Of a stretch of 64,000 nt of DNA, positions 1-9,289 are shown in pieces. Source of the stretch: Amycolatopsis acidicola. GTDB taxonomy: Bacteria > Actinomycetota > Actinomycetes > Mycobacteriales > Pseudonocardiaceae. Within the stretch, counting starts at the first letter, position 1. Each line of letters starts with the position of its first letter. The stretch lies in contig NZ_VMNW02000001.1 in the NCBI RefSeq assembly GCF_007713735.2, positions 248,001 to 312,000 on the forward strand, written 5' to 3'. The notes under the pieces are model-generated. The model had not been told where the DNA came from, ran no database searches, and saw only the letters and a program-made list of their open reading frames with translations. Made by a program: the position numbers and the translations under genes.

Positions 1-1051
1 TGAGCGCGGGGTGCACCGGCAGGGAAAGCGCTTGCTCGGCGAGCTTCGCCGCCACCGGGAAGTCCGCCGGGTCGGCTTCGGGGATCTGTGGATGACCACG
101 GAAGCCCTCGTGGTCGAACACCAGCTTCGGGTAGTACACGCCGGTGCCGACCCCGCGTGCGTCGAGCTCGGCCACCAGCTCGTCGCGGGACAGCATCGCG
201 TGCTTGCCGATGAGCACCGTGTACTGGTGCCACACGTGATCCCGCCCCGGCAGCGGTTTGGGCACGGTCAATCCCGGCGTGCCGGCGAGGCCCGTGGTCA
301 GCTGCCGTGCGTTGTGGCGCCGCGCCGCCACCGTCTCGTCGAGCCGCGCCAGCTGGGGGATGCCGACCGCCGCGTGCAGGTCCGACATGCGGTAGTTCAA
401 CCCCGGCAGCTCGTACGCGCCCGCCGCCCGCATGCCCTGGTTGCGCACGAGCCGGAGCCGGTCCGCGAGCGCCGGATCGTCGCAGGTGATCATGCCGCCT
501 TCGCCGGTGGTCACGTTCTTGGTGGCGTACAAGGAGAAACAACCGATCCCGAACGAGCCCGCCTGCTTGCCATGGAACGCCGCGCCGAACGCCTGGCCGG
601 CGTCCTCCACCAGGTGCAGCCCGTGCTCCTCGGCGAGTGGCAGCAGCTCGCCCATGTCGGCGGTCTGGCCGAACAGGTGCCCGGGCAGCAACACCTTCGT
701 GCGGGGCCCGATCGCCTTCCGCGTCGACGTCGGGTCGAGCGCGAAGTCTTCCGCGGTCACGTCCGCGAAGCGCACCGTGGCGCCGGTCCACAGGATCGCG
801 TTCAGGGTGGCGACGAAGGCGAACGGGGAAGTCACCACCTCGTCGCCCGCGCCGACGCCCACCGCCTGCAGCGCCGCGACCAGCGCCGTCGTCCCGCTGT
901 GCACTGCCACCGCGTGCTTCGTCCCGGTGACCCTCGCGAACGCCTCCTCGAAGCGTTCGACCATCGGGCCCTGCGCGAGGCTGCCCGATCGCAGCACTTC
1001 GATGACCAGTGACTCGCTCTCGCGGACGTCGACCACGGCGATCGGAATCAT
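1..1051 (-). CDS. DegT/DnrJ/EryC1/StrS-type sugar aminotransferase (3' end cut by window edge)
   Basis: PLP-dependent aminotransferase of the family that aminates nucleotide-linked keto sugars. The minus-strand reading begins MIPIAVVDVRESES and shows the family landmarks: an N-terminal SGTTAL substrate/PLP loop, GDEVVTSPFAFVATLNA, VEDAGQAFGA (aspartate for the PLP pyridine nitrogen), and the Schiff-base lysine in SLYATKNVTTGEGGM near residue 186. Later NYRMSD and HVWHQYTVLI match the conserved C-terminal half. About 350 codons are visible and the stop lies beyond base 1. The ATG at 1051 has a strong AAGGAG ribosome site about 10 bases upstream. It is divergent from the acyl-CoA ligase gene, so the two may belong to one regulated amino-sugar or glycan-modification function. 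The sugar substrate cannot be told from sequence. Confidence 0.9.
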   Translation of the reverse strand, partial: MIPIAVVDVRESESLVIEVLRSGSLAQGPMVERFEEAFARVTGTKHAVAVHSGTTALVAALQAVGVGAGDEVVTSPFAFVATLNAILWTGATVRFADVTAEDFALDPTSTRKAIGPRTKVLLPGHLFGQTADMGELLPLAEEHGLHLVEDAGQAFGAAFHGKQAGSFGIGCFSLYATKNVTTGEGGMITCDDPALADRLRLVRNQGMRAAGAYELPGLNYRMSDLHAAVGIPQLARLDETVAARRHNARQLTTGLAGTPGLTVPKPLPGRDHVWHQYTVLIGKHAMLSRDELVAELDARGVGTGVYYPKLVFDHEGFRGHPQIPEADPADFPVAAKLAEQALSLPVHPAL

Positions 1052-1112
1052 GCGCGGTTCGCTCCTTCTGGCTCTGGGTAAGGTGGTCCGCCGTGACCTG
1101 GCCACGATTGAC

Positions 1113-1143
1113 GAGCTGACACCACAGCTCAACCTGAGGTTGA
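1113..1143. promoter_or_regulatory. Divergent promoter region with two adjoining inverted repeats
   Basis: Between the aminotransferase (-) and the ligase (+) lie GAGCTG-N6-CAGCTC (1113-1130) and the palindrome TCAACCT-G-AGGTTGA (1129-1143, 7-bp arms around one base). The second overlaps a plus-strand TTGACA (1140-1145), which would be a -35 element. No convincing -10 follows at 17 bases. This looks like a regulator site for the divergent pair; the regulator is unknown and not encoded next to it. Confidence 0.4.
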
Positions 1144-1233
1144 CAGTTCCACCCGATGGGCTGATGGACCGGCACCCCGCCGGCCTCTCTACTGGTGAGC
1201 GGAAGGACGCAGCGTGAACGAGGAGTGGCGGTG

Positions 1234-2622
1234 GTGACACTGCTCGGTGACAGCGCCCGGATCGTCGACCTCGTAGCCGGTCGGACTCTCGACCTCACCG
1301 GGGAGGTGGCGAAAGCGGCCGAAGAGGTCGCCGCCTTGCCCGAGGGCGTGCTGTTCGTCCGCACCGCGATGGACGCGCCCGGTCTGATCAGGTACCTCGC
1401 GGCTTTCGAAAGCTGCCGTGCCGTCGCGTTGATCGACCCGGCGTTGAACGAGGAATCGCTGGCCAGGCTGGTCGCGCGGTTCCGGCCCGGTGCCGTGCTC
1501 GCCGCGCCGGGATGCGAACCGCCGCCCGGCTATCTGCGCAAGGACGGGCATTGGGTGCGCGGCGAAACCGACGGGGTGCGCCCGCATCCCGACCTCGCCG
1601 TACTGCTGGCCACCAGCGGTTCCACCGGCAAACCGCATTTCGCCAGGCTGTCCCGGAATGCCTTGCTGTCCAACGCGCACGCGATCGGCGAGGTGCTGCG
1701 CATCGGCGCGGACGACGTCGCCCCGACGGTGCTGCCCCTGCACTACAGCTACGGGCTCTCCGTGCTCAATTCACACCTGGTGCGTGGCGCGACAGTCGTG
1801 CTGCAGCCGGACGGCATCCACGCTCCCGGATTCTGGGACGCCGTGACAGAGCATCGCTGCACGTCACTCGCCGCCGTGCCGTACCACTACGAAATGTTGT
1901 GGCGCCAGGAGTTCGACCCCGCCCACTTCCCGGCGCTGCACACGCTGACGCAGGCGGGCGGCAGGCTGCGGCCCGAGCTGGTCACCGAGTTCGACACCAG
2001 GATGCGCGCCGCGGGCGGCGGGCTTTTCGTGATGTACGGCCAAACCGAGGCCGCGCCGCGGATGGCCACCATGCCCGCCGACCGGCTCGCCGAGAAGCCA
2101 GGCTCGGTCGGGCCCGCGCTGCCCGGTGGCGAGTTCGCCATCCGGCACAACGACGGTTCGGAGACCACGCATCCGAAGATCACCGGCGAGGTGATCTACC
2201 ACGGGCCCAACGTGATGATGGGCTACGCCGAGGACGCGCACGACCTCGCGAAGGGCGACGAGCTGGACGGCGTGCTGGCCACCGGCGACCTCGGCTACCT
2301 CGACGAAGAGGGTTTCCTGTTCGTCACCGGGCGGCTCAAGCGGATCGGGCAGGTGTTCGGCAACCGGATCAGTCTCGACGACCTCGAACAGGCCGTGCTG
2401 GCGACGGGGCTCGGCGTGCGCATGGTCGCGGCGGTGCCCGCCGGGGACAAGATCGTGCTGTTCACCGAAGGCGTGGCCGCGGATGTCTGCAAGGAGATCT
2501 CGCGCGCCCTCGCCGAACGGCTGCATCTGCATTCCTCGGGGTTCGACGTGCGGGCGCTCGACGCCGTCCCGCTGCAGACCAGTGGCAAGATCGACTACCC
2601 GGCGCTGAGTGAGCTCGTCTGA
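1234..2622 (+). CDS. AMP-dependent acyl/aryl-CoA ligase-type (ANL superfamily) enzyme
   Basis: Adenylate-forming enzyme that would activate a carboxylic acid as acyl-AMP and pass it to CoA or a carrier. The P-loop LLATSGSTGKPHFARL, the A5 motif MYGQTEAAPRM, the A7 motif ATGDLGYLDEEG, the hinge region GRLKRIGQVFGNRIS and the C-terminal catalytic lysine context PLQTSGKIDY are all present, so it should be active. At about 460 residues it is slightly shorter than typical acyl-CoA synthetases. GTG at 1234 is preferred because AGGAG (1221-1225) lies 8 bases upstream; in-frame GTGs at 1231 and 1195 are alternatives. It is divergent from a sugar aminotransferase and followed by a GT-C transferase, so acylation of an amino sugar or wall glycan is possible but inferred. 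Substrate unknown. Confidence 0.85.
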   Translation: MTLLGDSARIVDLVAGRTLDLTGEVAKAAEEVAALPEGVLFVRTAMDAPGLIRYLAAFESCRAVALIDPALNEESLARLVARFRPGAVLAAPGCEPPPGYLRKDGHWVRGETDGVRPHPDLAVLLATSGSTGKPHFARLSRNALLSNAHAIGEVLRIGADDVAPTVLPLHYSYGLSVLNSHLVRGATVVLQPDGIHAPGFWDAVTEHRCTSLAAVPYHYEMLWRQEFDPAHFPALHTLTQAGGRLRPELVTEFDTRMRAAGGGLFVMYGQTEAAPRMATMPADRLAEKPGSVGPALPGGEFAIRHNDGSETTHPKITGEVIYHGPNVMMGYAEDAHDLAKGDELDGVLATGDLGYLDEEGFLFVTGRLKRIGQVFGNRISLDDLEQAVLATGLGVRMVAAVPAGDKIVLFTEGVAADVCKEISRALAERLHLHSSGFDVRALDAVPLQTSGKIDYPALSELV

Positions 2623-2682
2623 GCACCCGAAACGATTCCGGCGCGGACGCGATACCTTCCGCATAGGGGAGGGGAGCGCGAC

Positions 2683-3924
2683 GTGCTGGTCATCGCAGTG
2701 ATCGGCTGGGTGGTCCTGGCGCTGGTCGTGCTCAGCGGCAGGCGCTCGGGGTTGCTGCCGTTCGCGCTCGTCTTCACCGTGGTGCAGCAGCTGGTGTTCG
2801 CCACGGTCCCGGACAGCGCTTTCCTGACCTTCCGCTACGCGGAGAACATCGCGGCCGGGCACGGCGCCGTGTTCAACATCGGGGAGCGCGTCGAGGGGTA
2901 CTCGAACTTCGCCTGGCTGGTACTGATCACGCTGCCGAAGGCGATGTTCGGCACGGACGTCGTGACCGGCGCGGTCGTGCTCGGCGTCGTCTGCACGCTC
3001 GGCTGCGTGTTGCTGGCGCACAAGTTCCACCCGCTCGCCACCGTGCTGGTGGCCGCGGTCAGCGGGCTCGCGGCGTACGAGAGCGCCGGGACCGAAGTGC
3101 CGCTGTTCGTGTTGCTCGTCCTCGCCGTGCTGTACGCGGTGCGCACGGGGCATCCGGTGGCGGCGGGCGTCTTCTCCGCGCTGGCCACGATGACCAGGCC
3201 GGACGGGGCGGTGCTCGGCGGCGTGGTGCTGCTGTTCCTGTGCGGCGGTGCCGCGTGGCGGTGGTGGAACTGGTGGGCGCCGACGGGGTTCGCGCTCAGC
3301 GCCCTCGTACTCATCGCGCCCTGGCTCGCCTGGCGCGCGACGTACTACCACCAGCCCCTCGGCACCTGGCCCGAAAACAAGCTGCCGTTCGTGTTCCTGC
3401 TCGCCACACTGCTCGCGGTCGCGGTGCCGGTGCTGATCGACTCGCGGCGGAAACCGTCACCGAAACCGCGCCCGCTCGCGCCCGTCTGGTCCCGCGTCGT
3501 CGTGGTGGTGCTGGCCGCGCTGAGCGTGCCCGCCGCGTTGCTCGGCCGCGCGGACGTGCTCGATTTCCGTGCCAGGCAAGCACAGACGGCCGAGCTGGGC
3601 GCGTGGCTCGCGGCAGGCCTGCCAGCCGGGTCGTCGGTGAACACCGGCGTCGGAGTCGTCGCGTACGGGCTGGGCAGCCGGTTCCCCGTGACGGATTCGC
3701 TCGAAGGCCGCGCCTGGCGTCCCGCGCTCGCGACGCCGGAGACCTTCGGCTACAGCGCGACCCAGCAATGCGCGAGCTACGACGCGTCGTACACGGTGGC
3801 GACATTCCGGCAGTCGGCGACGGGGCACTGGGTCACGGTGTATGCGCGCGACGACGAGGCGCAGCTGCTGATCCGGCGGCTCGGCACCGATCCGGAGTTC
3901 GTCTACGTCCCGTGCCCGACATGA
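2683..3924 (+). CDS. GT-C superfamily membrane glycosyltransferase, AftB-like
   Basis: Polytopic membrane protein of 413 residues that probably transfers a sugar, likely arabinofuranose, from a polyprenyl-phosphate donor outside the membrane. The first periplasmic loop carries the acidic GT-C signature (PDSAFLTFRYAENIAAGHG) followed by FNIGERVEGYSNF, resembling the arabinofuranosyltransferase AftB. About nine hydrophobic segments follow, with an arginine-rich cytoplasmic stretch near residue 255 and a short C-terminal extracytoplasmic domain ending CPT. AftB of mycobacteria is over 600 residues, so this is a short relative. GTG start with a GGGGAGGGG ribosome site. It precedes an acyltransferase gene and belongs to a set of three such GT-C paralogues in the first 16 kb. 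Exact linkage unknown. Confidence 0.75.
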   Translation: MLVIAVIGWVVLALVVLSGRRSGLLPFALVFTVVQQLVFATVPDSAFLTFRYAENIAAGHGAVFNIGERVEGYSNFAWLVLITLPKAMFGTDVVTGAVVLGVVCTLGCVLLAHKFHPLATVLVAAVSGLAAYESAGTEVPLFVLLVLAVLYAVRTGHPVAAGVFSALATMTRPDGAVLGGVVLLFLCGGAAWRWWNWWAPTGFALSALVLIAPWLAWRATYYHQPLGTWPENKLPFVFLLATLLAVAVPVLIDSRRKPSPKPRPLAPVWSRVVVVVLAALSVPAALLGRADVLDFRARQAQTAELGAWLAAGLPAGSSVNTGVGVVAYGLGSRFPVTDSLEGRAWRPALATPETFGYSATQQCASYDASYTVATFRQSATGHWVTVYARDDEAQLLIRRLGTDPEFVYVPCPT

Positions 3925-3963
3925 GCTACGCGTAAGTAACCTACGGTGCCGTAACCTGGCGGC

Positions 3964-4671
3964 ATGGCAGAGTTCGTGTACCCACCGGTCATCCTGTTCG
4001 CGAAGACGATGTTCCGGGCGCTGGACCTGAAACTGCGGGTCGAGGGCGGCGAGCACCTGCCCCGCGAAGGTGGCGCGGTGATCGCCTGCAACCACGTCAG
4101 CTACCTGGACTTCATCTTCTGCGGCCTCGGCGCGCAGCCGTCGAAGCGGCTGGTGCGGTTCATGGCGAAGGACTCGGTGTTCCGGCACCGGATCTCCGGC
4201 CCGCTGATGCGCGGGATGCGGCACATCCCGGTGAACCGCAAGGCGGGCAAGGCTTCCTACGACGAGGCCGTCTCGCGGCTGCGCGCGGGTGAGGTCGTGG
4301 GCGTGTTCCCGGAGGCGACGATCAGCCCGTCGTTCACGGTGGAGGAGATCAAGTCCGGGGCAGTGCGGATGGCCGCCGAGGCGGGCGTGCCGCTGATCCC
4401 GATGGCGCTGTGGGGCACGCAACGGCTGTGGACGAAGGGCCACCCGCGCACCCTGACGAAGCGTCATGTGCCGATCTCGGTCGTACTCGGCGAGCCGGCC
4501 CACCCGAAGCCGGACGAGGACACCGAGGCGCTGACCAGCGACCTGCGCGCCCGCATGTCCGTGTTGCTGGACAAGGCACAGGCCGAGTACCCGGAGAAGC
4601 CATCGAGCGACGACGAGCGCTGGTGGCTCCCCGCCCACCTCGGCGGAACCGCCCCGGAACCGCCCCGCTAG
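3964..4671 (+). CDS. Lysophospholipid (1-acylglycerol-3-phosphate) acyltransferase family, PlsC-type
   Basis: Membrane-associated acyltransferase of 235 residues, taking an acyl-CoA or acyl-ACP donor to a lysophospholipid or glycolipid hydroxyl. The catalytic NHxSxxD motif is seen as NHVSYLD near residue 44. The second block GMRHIPVNRK and the substrate-binding block GVFPEATIS (usual FPEGTRS) follow. The alanine and isoleucine in that last block depart slightly from consensus but are common in actinobacterial members. It is convergent with the HAD gene 12 bases downstream. The actinobacterial branch includes many phosphatidic acid synthesis paralogues, so the physiological acceptor is uncertain. 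Confidence 0.85.
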   Translation: MAEFVYPPVILFAKTMFRALDLKLRVEGGEHLPREGGAVIACNHVSYLDFIFCGLGAQPSKRLVRFMAKDSVFRHRISGPLMRGMRHIPVNRKAGKASYDEAVSRLRAGEVVGVFPEATISPSFTVEEIKSGAVRMAAEAGVPLIPMALWGTQRLWTKGHPRTLTKRHVPISVVLGEPAHPKPDEDTEALTSDLRARMSVLLDKAQAEYPEKPSSDDERWWLPAHLGGTAPEPPR

Positions 4672-4683
4672 GGAAAGCGCCGC

Positions 4684-5499
4684 CTAGAACCAGCGTTCGA
4701 GTACCTGTGCCACGCCGTCCTCGGTGTTCGGCGCCGTGATCTCGTCGGCGATCGCTCGGACCGCGGGGTGCGCGTTGGCCATCGCCACGCCGTGGCCTGC
4801 CCAGCGCAGCATCTCCACGTCGTTGGGCATGTCCCCGAACGCGATCACCCGCTCCCGCGGCACGTCCAGCCGTCGGCACACCTCGGCCAGCCCGCTCGCC
4901 TTCGTGATCCCGTGCGCGGCCACCTCGATCAGCCCGAACCCGGCCGAGAACGTGATGTCCACCGACTCGTCGAGTACCGCGCGGGCCGACTCGGCCATCT
5001 CGTCCGAGCTCATCGAGCCGTGGCTGACCAGCAGTTTCATCGCCGGCCGGCCGAGAATGTCGGCGCGCGGCGTCACGATTCCCTCGCCGTCGCCCCACGG
5101 ATTGTGGTAGCCGTCGTCGATCACGAGGTTGCGCACCTCCGGATCGACCGCGCTGCGGCCGATCCGCTCCGCGGCGAACCCGCAGCCGGGGATCGCCTTC
5201 TCCAGTTCGGCCACGACCTCGACGAGCAGCTCGGGCGGCAGCAGCCCGTTCACCTCGACCACGCGGTCGGCGCCGATTTCGTACAGCACGGCACCGTTCG
5301 CGCACACCGCGTAACCGGTGAGCCCGGCCGCTTTCGCCACCGCCGGGATCCACCGCGGTGGGCGGCCGCTCGCCAGCACCACCGGCACGCCGGCGGCCGA
5401 GGCGCGGTGCACCACCGAGCGGGTTCGCTCGGACAGCCGTTCGTAGGCGTCGAGCAGGGTTCCGTCCACGTCGGAGGCGATCAAGAGGGGTTGTTCCAC
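4684..5499 (-). CDS. Cof-type HAD-IIB family phosphatase
   Basis: Haloacid dehalogenase-type hydrolase of 271 residues, acting on small phosphorylated metabolites. Motif I is ASDVDGTLLD (nucleophile and general acid aspartates near residues 10-12), motif II ASGR, and motif IV FGDMPNDVEML with the metal-binding aspartates. A central cap insertion of type IIB separates motifs II and III. The start MEQPLLIASDVD places the nucleophile at the usual distance. It is divergent from the LLM oxidoreductase and convergent with plsC. Its substrate cannot be predicted; sugar phosphates or flavin phosphates are usual for the family. Confidence 0.88.
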   Translation of the reverse strand: MEQPLLIASDVDGTLLDAYERLSERTRSVVHRASAAGVPVVLASGRPPRWIPAVAKAAGLTGYAVCANGAVLYEIGADRVVEVNGLLPPELLVEVVAELEKAIPGCGFAAERIGRSAVDPEVRNLVIDDGYHNPWGDGEGIVTPRADILGRPAMKLLVSHGSMSSDEMAESARAVLDESVDITFSAGFGLIEVAAHGITKASGLAEVCRRLDVPRERVIAFGDMPNDVEMLRWAGHGVAMANAHPAVRAIADEITAPNTEDGVAQVLERWF

Positions 5500-5558
5500 A
5501 GTACGATTCTCCGCTGCCCATTGTCCGGGGTGTCACCCCAGCCCGATAGCGTTGCCGG

Positions 5559-6461
5559 GTGCGCGTTGGCATTGTGATTCTGCCCGAGGACCGGTGGTGG
5601 GCAGCCGAGCCCAAGTGGCGTGCGGCCGAGGAATACGGCTTCGACCACGCCTGGACCTACGACCACCTCGGCTGGAGATCCCTCGTCGACGGCCCCTGGT
5701 TCAGCGCCATGCCCACGCTCACCGCCGCGGCCACGGTGACCTCCACCATCCGGCTCGGCACCTTCGTCGCGTCCCCCAACTTCCGGCACCCGGTCTCGCT
5801 GATGCGCGAGGCGATCACCCTCGACGACATCGCCGACGGCCGGTTCATCCTCGGCCTCGGCGCCGGCGGCCTGGGCTACGACACCAAGGTGTTCGGCGAG
5901 GAGGAGATCACCCCGCGGCAGCGAGCGGACCGGTTCGCGGAGTTCGTCGAGGCGCTCGACGGCCTGTTGATCACCGACAAGTACGACTACGAGGGCAGCT
6001 ACTACCGCGCGGTCGGCGCCCGCAACCTGCCCGGCCCCGTGCAGCGCCCGCGGATTCCCTTCCTCATCGCGGCGAACGGCCCGCGCGGCATGGGTGTGGT
6101 GGCGAAATTCGGCGGCGGCTGGGTCACCACCGGGCTCGCGGTCGAGGACCCGGAAGGCTCCGGCGCGCAGGAGCGCTGGTGGACGCAGGTCGGCGAGCTG
6201 GCCGCCCGGTTCGACGAGGTGCTGGAGAAGGAAGGCCGCGACAAGGCGGAGGTGCACCGCTACCTCAGCCTCGATGCCGCGCCGGTGTTCTCGCTGAGCA
6301 GCGTGGACGCCTTCACCGACGCCGCCGGCCGCGCCGGGGAGCTCGGTTTCACCGACATCGTCGCGCACTGGCCACGGTCGGGCGGGCCGTACCAAGGCCG
6401 GGAAACGGTGCTTGAACAGGTGGTGGCTGATGTGTTGCCCGGGTTAAGGACGGCCCCTTAA
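5559..6461 (+). CDS. LLM-class flavin-dependent oxidoreductase (luciferase-like TIM barrel)
   Basis: Single-domain TIM-barrel oxidoreductase of 300 residues using FMN or, as is frequent in actinobacteria, coenzyme F420. The start MRVGIVILPEDRWW and the block RAAEEYGFDHAWTYDHLGWRS are typical; SPNFRHPVSLMREAITLDDIADGRFILGLG is the conserved cofactor-binding middle of LLM proteins. The C-terminal half lacks the usual long insertion, so it is of the compact type. GTG start, divergent from the HAD gene with 59 bases between them. It lies immediately before glf but is probably not functionally tied to it. Substrate unknown. Confidence 0.88.
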   Translation: MRVGIVILPEDRWWAAEPKWRAAEEYGFDHAWTYDHLGWRSLVDGPWFSAMPTLTAAATVTSTIRLGTFVASPNFRHPVSLMREAITLDDIADGRFILGLGAGGLGYDTKVFGEEEITPRQRADRFAEFVEALDGLLITDKYDYEGSYYRAVGARNLPGPVQRPRIPFLIAANGPRGMGVVAKFGGGWVTTGLAVEDPEGSGAQERWWTQVGELAARFDEVLEKEGRDKAEVHRYLSLDAAPVFSLSSVDAFTDAAGRAGELGFTDIVAHWPRSGGPYQGRETVLEQVVADVLPGLRTAP

Positions 6462-6480
6462 GCAGCGGCCGGTGAGGTAG

Positions 6481-8248
<1,768 letters not shown>

Positions 8249-8260
8249 GGAAATCCGCTC

Positions 8261-9289
8261 GTGACGAAATCAGTGAACAAGGCCGCCGAAACGGAAGCGG
8301 AGCCCGTGAAGGACAACGCGGAAACGGCCGAGGCGGCCGCCAAGCCGGACGATCTCGACACCGAACCCGATCTGGCGCCCCCGCCGGAACCGGTCACGGA
8401 GCCGGTCAAGCGTGGCCCGGTGCGGATGGTGCTGGGCGTCGTGAAGACGGCCCGCCCGCGCCAGTGGGCGAAGAACGTGCTCGTCTTCGTCGCACCGTTC
8501 ACCGCCGCGCAGATCACCAACGGCAACGTGCTGCTCGACGCGCTGATCGCGTTCGTGGCCTTCTCACTGGTCGCGTCCTCGGTGTACCTGATCAACGACG
8601 CGGTCGACGTCGAGGCCGACAAGGCGCACCCGACCAAGCGGAACCGGCCGATCGCGGCCGGTGTCGTGCCGGTGCCGGTGGCCTACGCGTCGGCGGTGGT
8701 GTTCTTCGCCGTCGGCCTCGGCATCTCGTTCCTGGCCAGCCCGCAGCTGGCGATCGTGCTCGGCGTGTACGAGGCCGTGCAGCTGGGCTACTGCTTCGGG
8801 CTCAAGCACCAGCCGGTGGTCGACCTCGCCATCGTCGGCTCTGGCTTCCTGATGCGCTCCATCGCCGGTGGTGTGGCCGCTGGCATCGTGCTGTCCCAGT
8901 GGTTCCTGCTGGTCACCGCGTTCGGTTCGCTGTTCATGGTGGCGGGCAAGCGCTACGCCGAGATCATGCTGTTCGAGCGCACCGGGGCGAAGATCCGCTC
9001 CTCGCTGAAGAAGTACTCGGCCAGCTACCTGCGCTTCGTCTGGGCCACCGCGGCGGCGATCCTGATCATGTCGTACTCGCTGTGGGCGTTCACCCTGCGC
9101 GAGGGCTCGCACGGCTCGATCTGGCCGATGATCTCGATGGTGCCGTTCATCGTCGCGGTGCTGCGGTACGCGGTCGACGTCGACGGCGGCACCGCGGGTG
9201 AGCCCGAGGAGATCGTGCTCAAGGACCGCATTCTGCAGGTCCTCGGGCTGCTGTGGGTCGTCACGCTCGCGGTGACCTTCTACCTGTGA
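8261..9289 (+). CDS. ubiA: Decaprenyl-phosphate phosphoribosyltransferase (DPPR synthase), UbiA family
   Basis: Polytopic UbiA prenyltransferase-fold enzyme that joins 5-phosphoribosyl diphosphate to decaprenyl phosphate, the first committed step to the arabinose donor DPA. The first aspartate-rich motif is NDAVDVEADKAHP, followed by KRNRPIAAG, and a later VDLAIVGSGFLMRSIAGG with AGKRYAE, as in Rv3806c-type proteins. About nine membrane segments are visible. An acidic, proline-rich, low-complexity N-terminal tail of about 55 residues precedes the core, making it 342 residues compared with about 300 for the mycobacterial enzyme. The stop overlaps the next gene in GTGA. The tail has no visible function. 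Confidence 0.92.
   Translation: MTKSVNKAAETEAEPVKDNAETAEAAAKPDDLDTEPDLAPPPEPVTEPVKRGPVRMVLGVVKTARPRQWAKNVLVFVAPFTAAQITNGNVLLDALIAFVAFSLVASSVYLINDAVDVEADKAHPTKRNRPIAAGVVPVPVAYASAVVFFAVGLGISFLASPQLAIVLGVYEAVQLGYCFGLKHQPVVDLAIVGSGFLMRSIAGGVAAGIVLSQWFLLVTAFGSLFMVAGKRYAEIMLFERTGAKIRSSLKKYSASYLRFVWATAAAILIMSYSLWAFTLREGSHGSIWPMISMVPFIVAVLRYAVDVDGGTAGEPEEIVLKDRILQVLGLLWVVTLAVTFYL

Noticed and set aside
11..1012. Plus-strand open frame at the left edge
   Set aside because: The minus strand reads a complete-looking DegT aminotransferase with its lysine motif; the plus frame is a shadow.
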